DNA of 64,000 nucleotides from the NCBI GenBank assembly GCA_022575985.1, contig JAKSXM010000014.1:29512001-29576000 (forward strand), in the 5' to 3' direction. Source of the DNA: Anagrus nilaparvatae (taxonomy: Eukaryota > Arthropoda > Insecta > Hymenoptera > Mymaridae). A program made the translations under genes and the position numbers. Below, in pieces: positions 55,211 through 64,000 of the stretch (positions within the stretch are counted from its first letter, which is position 1; each line of letters begins with the position of its first letter). The notes below the pieces were generated by a model. It made no database searches. It was not told the origin of the DNA and worked only from the letters and a program-made list of their open reading frames with translations.

Positions 55211-58200
55211 ATTCTGTAGAAAAAATAAGTCCGTAGAAAAAAAAGTACTTTACACATTTCTCGAAATCTAAAATAGAAAATATTTTGTTCTCAGATAGTT
55301 TTCCTCTTTAAACTTTTTTCGGGGTGTGTTTTTCCTACGCTGTTTGGCCATTGCAAAACTCGTGATACATAGCTCCTTGGAGGTCGATGACTTCCGCTAT
55401 TTTTCTTCTCCTGTCTCCAGCAAATAACTATGCTTTTTTATATATATAAGAGAGCTTGCAAGCTTTATACCATATAGAACATTACTTTCTTTTCTTTTCA
55501 ACCAAAAACCTAACATTTTCAAAGATATTTATATAAATTTTTACCTCGACCTTTTTCTCTTTCTTTTTTTTACTATACTTACACGTTATTACTTCAAGTG
55601 AGAAAAGGCAATTCTTCCAAAACGCATTTTAGACTTTTCTTTTCTTTACTTTCATATATAAGCTTGGAATGCTTTCCGTTACATACGTTTTATATTCTCT
55701 AAAGGATATTTTTTTTTTCTTGGGAAATGCAAACAGGAAACTAGTCGAATGGAAAAATGTGTGAATTTTTTTTTTTTTTAAAGTATTTTTCATGAAATAG
55801 TTTCATATATATACACACTAAAAATAGTTTATATATAAAAAGCGTAATACTTTTTCGAAGAAAATAAATATAAAATTTATTTAGAATTTTAGAAACTACG
55901 AAAAAATATAAATTTTTAAGTTAAAATTAAAGATTTTGAAGACAACAATAGTCTAGACATGTTGTAATTAATTGATCACACACATACACATTAAAAAAAG
56001 AAAAAAAAATGTATTTTTAATTTTCAACATTTTCCTTTTATAAGATAATGCTAATACCAGTCAAAACAAACCGATTAATTCTTAAATGAAAATACCCACA
56101 AAAGAAGATAATGGGCAAAGTTCCAAAAATTCGACAATATATACTTTCTTTATGTCTTTTAAACTGAAAATTCAATTGTTTTTTTTTTCTTTAAAATATA
56201 TATAAGTACAGAAGAAATTTTATTACATTTATGGATTTAGTCTCGTTGACAAGTTGATAATTAATTCGATCGTACCAAATTTAACGTCTGAGTTTTACAT
56301 ACTAAAGGTGTATTATTTAACTTTTAAAAGTCATAAATTTAAACAAATTTAGTATTTGGCAAAAATAATTTTAAAAAATTATCCATTTTTTTAAAATTTT
56401 CTAATTAATTTACTCTAGAAATAAATAATTCATAAATAACCTATATAAAATAAATATAATCAAAAAATTTGTCACACACGATGTCAAGAGACATTAATAT
56501 ATAAAATGTATTTTACTAATGACGTACAAGAATATTAATAATAAAAAAAAGAAAAAAAAAAAGGCCAATAAAATGATAAAATGACTTTTATATATATGCA
56601 GTTGTCACAATAAATAACAAACGACTACTACATATGTCGATATATTAAACAAGATACGTCGTTACACTATATATATAAACTACCTACCCAATCAATATTT
56701 ATAAGGTATATTACATTATATATTAAGAAATTGAATATAAACAGGACAAATGATTAAAAAAAAATGAGACATATTTTTTCTCGATATGCTAAAGAAATAA
56801 TTATAATAAGTATTTGGATGTTTTAATTAAGAAAAAAGCAATAAATTACAAGATTATCAAATTTTTCAGTTATGATAAAAAAAAAAAGTATAGTGGAGCC
56901 CTTAAGGGTAAATCATATATACATAATGTATTATAGTATAAGAAAGGTCAACGAGATGAGATAGAACAGGCCATTACATTTTCTCTGATAAGATAGGTCC
57001 ACCCCTATTTGAAAAATTTAACCGGTAAAGCAAAACTCAATATATAGATTTTGCTTGGTTCTAAGATATATATATATATATATAGCTATCTTCTTTAGAA
57101 TAATATATACCCTTATCTTTTCATAGCGATCGTAAATGTCCGAGAAAGTCCATTTCCGTGTCCGAAGGATGATATCCAGAAGCTAACAATTTATATGCTA
57201 CTAACGAGATGGTTTGACCGCTCGTTTACATCCTTTCCTAAATCGAATATTATGTTTTTTTGGATAAGAACTTCTATATATATGTATTTTGCTTTTTAGA
57301 TCATAAGTCAACTGAATGTTTTGATTTATTACATTTATTTAAGAGGATTTCAATAAAATTAAATTATTATTATGTTTATAGGGTCAAAAATGAGTTTTTT
57401 GTCAGCTAGTTAATGTTTATTAAAGAAATTTTATTAAATTATCATTTATTTTCAGAGTCATCTAATGATTTTCCCTTCATGTTCGTAATGTAATTAGGTT
57501 AACAGGTAAACGTCATTACGTACAATAATATTCTAAAATTAAAAAAATGAGTGTATAATACAATAAATAATAAGTGCTTTTGTAATTAATCTTAAAATCA
57601 TTAGGTTCATTTTTGGTATCCCCAGTAAATTTTCTCGCAACAGAAATGACTTTGAAAAGGTATATAATATGATCATAAAATAAAATTCATAATTTGAAAA
57701 TTGACTTTAAATACTTTACCATATTCAATTATAACAAACTTGATAATACTATATGTGATATTAAATTAATGTTATTGAATTTTATGTGATTATATATATG
57801 TTTCCAATACATTATGACGAATTCTCGTAAATGAAATGGCTTTGAGAAAGTATATAATAAAATCATAAGTTAATTTTGACGAATTAAAATATGAGTATTT
57901 CAAAATTTTTCAACTAACATAGTGATTAATATGCTATTACGCTAAATTATATCTTACTTTGAATACGAAATTTCACTTTCAAGTTTTGTATTTTAATTAA
58001 ATTAATCGGTTTGTAAATTGTAATTTTTTATTGGTTTCTAGGTAACTGTATTCTGTTTATCGATTTATTAAATTATCAGTTTTCTGTACGAAGGATTTCA
58101 TGTAATAGTGCAATCGCGTTAATTTTAAAAGTGGATAAACTATTTTGTAAAATTTGAGAAAATGATTTATGATTAAATCTAAACCTTCCTTTTTTGAATC

Positions 58201-61200
58201 CTTTCCAGGATACTTATTGATAAAAGTTTGCTAAAATGTAAAGGAAATATTAAAGGAAAAAAAATGATTAATTTTACATAGGTGGTAATTTCGTTACTTG
58301 ATCTATAAAGGCAATATAGGTAGTGATTGGAAGTCTCTATGGGCATATCAGACAGTATTTTGGCAAATAATAAAATTTTTCATGCATAAATATGCTCGTT
58401 TATATTCTAAACGTGTCGTAACAAGGCACCCTATTTCAATTAACGTATGATCTATGTCGTACATGGGATATATTATACGTGAACTAAATTTTATATCTAT
58501 CTCTTTCTTTCTTATTATTATCACAAAAAAATATTATTATATTATACCTATAAGACCTTTAAGGTTAAATAAGAGAGGGGAATGGCGTACTTAAGTAACT
58601 CTATATTACATCTACGTGACCATCAACGATTTTCTTTTTTTTTTTTTATTATATATAAGAGAAGAAAAAATTATGCTTTGAGAAAATAGGACAAGCTTAT
58701 GTAGTTATGGTTTATAAGGGATATTGGAAGAGAATGAGAAGGTAATATGTTTTAGGGAAAAAATTCTTTTAGATGATTTTTTTGGTGCACGAAAAGTTAT
58801 TAGCTGTAATTGCAATTTTTGTAAAATAATTTTTAATAATATTTTTGACCACCCCAATAGAACTCTGAATATAAAGTTACTGATAAATTCCCAAGTGTAA
58901 TTCTATAAGGTCAAAAGTAAAAGAAATAAAAGTTTCTTTTACATATAAAAGATAAAGCATAAAAACTACTTCTTTTTTTATCCAGGATTAAAAAGAAGAA
59001 AAAAAAAGGGATTTCTGAAAATAAGTAGTAGTATAGTAGATGGACACTTTCAGAATCGCCATTACAAATTGACATGGTTGATTGATGGTCATGTATAAAG
59101 TAGAAAGAAAAAGGATCAAGAATGAAACTTGAAGATAAAACATTTAAAAAAAAAAGGGATGCTGAAAAATTCAAGTAAAATAAGTATTATATCGAGGTAA
59201 ACCTATCAACGAAAATGCGTGACGAATGATTTAAATTTTTTTTACTTTAGGGTCCAGTAGTATCATCTAGTTATGGACTGTACAGAAATAAATACAACCC
59301 TAGTTTAGTTTTTTTATCTTTGTTAGGGATGAAACTGCTATAATGTCTTTTTACTAAATTAATGTTTATTTATTCATATATTGTAAAAAAAAGCTTTTAA
59401 AGAAAATTATAATTACATTTTTGAAATAACTTTGTACGAAATACCAGTAGGAATTGTTATTTTAAGAAAGAAATTTTTTTTTGTAATATATTGATGCATA
59501 AAAATGACAAAAAAATATTTAAATAACTTAAAGGTAAGATATTTATAATGACATTTTACGACGATTGTAATATACCATACTGCTACTGTCATTTTTAAAG
59601 AATTTTTTGTAATAAGCAATTATGACATATTGGTAAGTAGTAAAAAATATGATAATAAAGAAATGTAATATACGAACGTGTGTTTAAAAAAAATACATGA
59701 GATGGTATTTTTAAGTTTTTTTAATTTTATGGTAAAATAGTTAAATATTTTATGTACTTTTTTTAGAGTTTTTTGGTTCTAAAATATTATTAGACTTTAT
59801 GTACCTAGTTTTATTACCAGTCGTAAAGAGCAACTGGTGTATAAAAATTTTATATAATCAGCTGATGTTTTTTAGACTAAAATTATTTAGACTAAACCCT
59901 TTTTTTTAATACAAGGATTTAAAATACATAAATTTGAAAAAATATGTTATTTGTCTCGTATTTATTTAAAAACGAGATTACTTTTAATACTTAAAAGCTT
60001 AAAATTTGTAAAATTACATTTTTATAAAAACATAACTTTTTTAAATGTCCAAAAGAAAGATTCTTTAGGGAATACATTTTTTTTCAAGAAGTAAAAGTAC
60101 ATTTATCAAGTTTTTCTTGTTGTTTGTCAAAAATATAAATCTTCTCTCTATAAATAAAGTACATCATAATGTTTTTTTTTTGGATTTTTATATATACTTT
60201 AAACGGTGGTATATTTATTGACATTTTATTTTAAAAACTTAATTCCAAAAAGTAGGTACCATTAAGATTAAATATTTTTTTTTAATGATTTCATAATTTT
60301 TTAAAGAATTTATTTTTCGATGTAATATTAAATTTCGTGTTATCTAAACCAAAGTTAAAAGCAGTTGTTTAAAAAAATATTCTCATAATCATCAAAGGAG
60401 TAATAATAATAATAATAAATAAATTTATTCCCTGTGTATAAAAAAGAGAGAGAGAGATGAGGATTGACTTCAGGATGATAATCAGACGAACACGAGTTTC
60501 CACTTACGGCAGTTCTTCATGTTTTGTCCCTTTCAACGTTTCGTTTCTCTCTTTCTAACTCACTAAATTTTATATAAAGCTTTTGATTCTTACCGAGTCT
60601 TTATTACTTTGATGGCCAATGTCAATTACACACCCCAATCTTCTTTTTTTTTCGATCATTCAATAAAGATCTATTTTTCTTTTTATTTTAATTTATTGGG
60701 GTTTTTAGAGCTTTTATTATATTTAAGAGTATCATAATTTAAAAATCTAGTATTTTATAGGCAAACAAGACATAATTCACGAAAATGGATTTTTATTTAT
60801 AGGGTCAAATTTTAAAATTTAAAAAACACATTTTAAACTAAAAAGTGTGTTTTTTAGATAATTCTAAAATAAAGTGCATGAAAACAAATAAATAAAAAAA
60901 AAAACAAACAAAAGGCAAAAACAAGAAAAATCTCTGTTAAAGAAGCACGTAAATAGTTTTGTAAATAAAGGAAAAAGAAAAAGTACATAAAAGTACAAAT
61001 AAATATCTTTTTTTTTTTGTCTTTCTGATATATAAAGATATAAAAATAATCATAAAATTAATTCTTTTTCTCTGACTCTGATCGCTGTATTAGCAATTAT
61101 CCAAACATTATCAAGCTTCTTTATTTAACTATATTCACCCTAATCATTTAATTTTCTTCGTTCATTTTTAATATCATTCGAATTGTGTATATAAAAAAAA

Positions 61201-61375
61201 AATATGTGTCTTTTATTTTATAAATGATTTTTACAGTTCGTAAAATTTAATACTTTTTATTTTTAAGTAGTAAAATACTAGATTTGATCAGACAATATTA
61301 ATTTTAATATCAGATATTTTTATGGTGTGTTTGAGTGTTGAATTTTTTTGTTATTTATTATCAGAATAGACTTAC

Positions 61376-61434
61376 CAGCTCGATTACTTTGATCTATCAT
61401 TGGTTGTACTATTCTACGCCTCGCATTGATAAAC
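61376..61434 (-). CDS. hth: homothorax, exon encoding the end of homeodomain helix 3
   Basis: A 59-bp exon between TTTACAG and GTAAGTC. With one base from each neighbour it encodes (W)FINARRRIVQPMIDQSNRA(G), the recognition-helix end and following segment that is essentially invariant in MEIS/Homothorax proteins (FINARRRIVQPMIDQSNRA). The split of the Trp codon (TG|G) implies that the upstream exon ends within NNW. That exon, with the rest of the homeodomain and the MEIS domain, was not found in the remaining 2.6 kb and must lie beyond the right edge of the window. Confidence 0.97.
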
Positions 61435-62715
61435 CTGTAAACAGAACAAAAATATTTTCATGTTATTTGTTGTTTAATAAAGTAAATTTCCGGGTTTTAA
61501 CAATAACAAAATGTAAGGGATAATAATAATTCGTGTAAGGAAAAAAGTAGTTGAGAGGGAGAGAGAAAGAAAAGAATACATAAGCAAAAAGTCTGGACGT
61601 CAGTTAAGCTCAGCTTTTCAGAACCTTAATGGGCGCAGACGCCGGAAGTGATTGGCTTTCTGCTCGACTGACTCGTTTTCTATTCTCTCTGGACTTTTCC
61701 GTCGGGGAAAATTCATGCTACATATTTCTTTCTCTCTTGATTTTATAAGATATGATATATATGCTCTTATGAATAATTATTATTTTCATTTCTGAGCGTT
61801 AATAATATTACAAAAAAAAATGTAAAAAACAATAATCTTGTTCAATAGTATAAAAAAAGTTATGCTACTCACTGAGCTTTTAAGGTAATTTCATTGTGTA
61901 TACCAGCTAAAATAGAGTACATAAAAAAAAGAACAAGATAAATTTTTTTTTTTTGTAAAAAACTTTACGCTATAAACGTCTCTGGTTATCCTCTCTTTTC
62001 TATATACAACAGGGTTTTGGTGTAGGCGGCACGTCATAGCCAGCTGACTCTCTCGTAACGCTTGCACGGTCAGACCGCCTCTGAAATATTCTCAAACAAT
62101 GGCGTATATATACGCGTATATTAGGAATTGTATGTTTATACATCTAGAAAAAAAATAAAAATAATGCCCTCCCAGGATAATAATAAGATTATTTTTTTTT
62201 TCTTTTCTTTTTTTACAATAAAAAGTACTGGGTTTGTTTATAAAAAAAATAAAAATTCTGTTCTGGTGGAAAAATATGGCAATATTTAAAAGGAAACTAT
62301 CTTTTAATCCATTAATTCTGGGTATAATTTGAGCATTTTTTCGAAAAAACCTCAAAAATATAATTTTTCAATTTTTCCGCCGAAAAAATCAGCTAAAAAT
62401 ATTAGCCAATTCACAAATATTTTTTTAGCAGCGTAATACATTTTTTGTAGGGTTTGAATGTTTTTTGTTCCTTAAATTTTTTTATACTTTAATAATAAAG
62501 ATCTCCCTTATACATTTTCTAAATATAGCGTGACGAAATTTAGTATATTTCGCACATGAACATCTAATAACTAATTTCATAATAATATTGTAGGAAATAA
62601 ATAAAAAAGATGTGTATATCAATCATTGTTATGTTTTTATATTATGAATTTATAATTTTTGCTTTATGTATGAATTTTTTTAAGTATTTAAAGGTTATGA
62701 ATCTAATTAAAAATA
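61435..62715 (-). other. hth: homothorax upstream intron (part 1)
   Basis: Intron sequence on the minus strand. GC-richer islands at about 61580-61730 (GACGCCGGAAGTGATTGGCT) and 62020-62090 (GGTGTAGGCGGCACGTCATA) contrast with the AT-rich flanks. No exon is recognised. Confidence 0.6.
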
Positions 62716-63146
62716 CACTGTAAAAAGTAACTTTCTTAGATTTCAAAAAAAAATAGAATTTTTTCGAAAAATCAGTAAAATTTCAAAAAATTTTGTAAAT
62801 ATTCGATAAAAATCTTAAATTTACTAAATTTAGTATATTATCGAAAAACTCGAAAATTCTCGATTTTTGTTTGAAATTAAAAAAAAAAAGTTGTAAATTC
62901 ACAACTATTTTTCGGAAATTTACAACTACTTTTTGTAAATTTTCGAAAAAAAATTGTAAATTATTAATTTTTCTTACGAATTCGCAAAAAAAAAAAATCG
63001 AAAATACTCGAATTTTTTGTTAATATACTAAATTTAGTAAATATACGATTTTTTTTGGAATATTTACAAATTTTTTCGGAAATTTACTCATTTTTCGAAA
63101 ATCTTCGAATTTTTTTGGAAATACAAGAAAGATACTTTTTACAGTT
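62716..63146. mobile_element. Foldback MITE with TTTCGAAA-rich interior
   Basis: ACTGTAAAAAGTAACTTTCTT at the left (from 62717) and AAGAAAGATACTTTTTACAG at the right (to 63144) are inverted ends with one mismatch. TA lies just outside each end (62714-62715 and 63147-63148), fitting a TA target duplication. The interior is built almost entirely of short self-complementary pieces (TTTTCGAAAAATC, TACTAAATTTAGTA, TTGTAAATTCACAA), so the whole element can fold on itself. It lies in the homothorax upstream intron. Confidence 0.75.
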
Positions 63147-63148
63147 TA

Positions 63149-64000
63149 GGCTTTAACGAAATAATTACCTTATAAATTTCTGAAAATTTTCATACTATTA
63201 GTAAAAATTCTGGATTTAAATTAATTACAATCATTAAATAAAATCATAATTTTATAATTTTATTTCGTACTTAAACTAAAAATCAAGTAAATATAAAGTA
63301 AAATAAAAGGCTTAAAATTACAGTTTTACATAATGTAAAACATAATAATAACATACTTCCTCAATTAACTTAAAATATATATTTAATTGTATTTTTCAAC
63401 AAGAAATTTATAAAACTATAATTATACCAACACACACACACACGTATATTTTAAACTCATTCTCATCATCAAGTTAATTATTTTAATATACCTAAAAAAA
63501 AATATTTCGTCTCTTTGATATCTTATTTTATATTTTTATTAAAAAAAAAAAACTTTTATATGTATTAATAAATTTTCTCGTTCGCTGACTTTTCTCTTTT
63601 CGCGGCAAATCGTTTTCTCGTCGCCAAAAACGTTATTATTATATCCTAACATTCTTTATATATATATAGCGAGTTTAATCTATGGCTTAGAAAATGCTTT
63701 TTCCGAAAATTTCTCTGGGAATTTATATAATTGTTTTGCCGGAGGTTTTGCCAGTAAATTTCAACAAAAAAAAAGAAAAAATATCAAGCTATAGTAGAGA
63801 AAAAAGAAAAAGGATATAAAAAAAGTACATTTTATTAGATTTGTTTTAATAAAATAACAAAATACTTTTAGTGTAATTACAATATGTGACATTTATTATA
63901 ACATTAGATTTTCATCAAAGAAACAAAGTCAGAGAGTGGTTAATCAGTGCAATTAGGGGTAACACGTGCATAACCAAGCACATGTCACGTGATGAATGGC
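63149..64000. other. hth: homothorax upstream intron (part 2)
   Basis: AT-rich with (AC)n at about 63430-63442. A less AT-rich end (63900-64000) contains CACGTG-type words (AACACGTGCA, TCACGTGATG). No exon is recognised. Confidence 0.5.

Larger units (their letters stand above)
53241..61375 (-). other. hth: homothorax intron (8,135 bp)
   Basis: Bounded by GTAAGT at 61375 and TGCAG at 53241. It is AT-rich throughout. No additional homothorax exon was recognised. GC-richer islands at about 55080-55200 and 60455-60640 stand out and may be regulatory. A (GTTT)n tract lies at about 54996-55020, and a short signal-peptide-like frame at 54098-54340. Confidence 0.75.

Noticed and set aside
61335..61523. 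Plus-strand 62-codon frame
   Set aside because: Antisense shadow over the homothorax helix-3 exon.
1..64000. CRISPR array, bacterial operons, riboswitches
   Set aside because: No regularly spaced identical repeats; gene structure, introns and repeats are those of an insect nuclear genome.

Overview
The window is a very AT-rich animal nuclear sequence, most likely from an insect and probably a hymenopteran such as a small parasitoid wasp. The grounds are spliced genes with GT/AG introns, a CYP6-type cytochrome P450 that reads closest to hymenopteran CYP6AS-like enzymes, a tandem family of MBF2-like secreted proteins (an insect family), an R1-clade non-LTR retrotransposon remnant, many small inverted-repeat transposons, and the 3' end of the TALE homeobox gene homothorax. 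The species is an inference; only the insect affiliation is well supported. Layout: a complete three-exon P450 gene (2621-4467, minus) sits near the left end. A decayed coiled-coil reading frame (5085-5509) and transposon-derived repeats follow, including an AT-rich element with inverted ends (7726-8751) and a 4.4 kb element with 170-bp identical terminal inverted repeats (12240-16638). From 21.2 to 24.6 kb lie three small MBF2-like genes in tandem, all plus strand. A 14 kb gap filled by repeats separates them from two further, more divergent members at 38.6 and 40.4 kb. The gap contains a broken R1-like retrotransposon (about 26.0-28.4 kb, minus) interrupted by a tRNA-derived SINE with a 14-bp target duplication. 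The right third (53.1 kb to the window edge) is the 3' part of homothorax on the minus strand: a 59-bp exon with the end of homeodomain helix 3, an 8.1 kb intron, and the terminal coding exon. The 10 kb downstream of it, dense in poly-A/T tracts and simple repeats, has no recognisable coding sequence. How the genes work together: no operon-like logic is visible. The MBF2-like genes form a local duplication cluster of secreted proteins with similar TATA-type promoters. homothorax is an unrelated developmental regulator whose large AT-rich introns and flanks hold short GC-richer islands that may be regulatory. The P450 is a stand-alone gene with two changed family-conserved positions. Much of what remains is transposon debris: at least seven distinct inverted-repeat families, one of them piggyBac-like with TTAA duplications.
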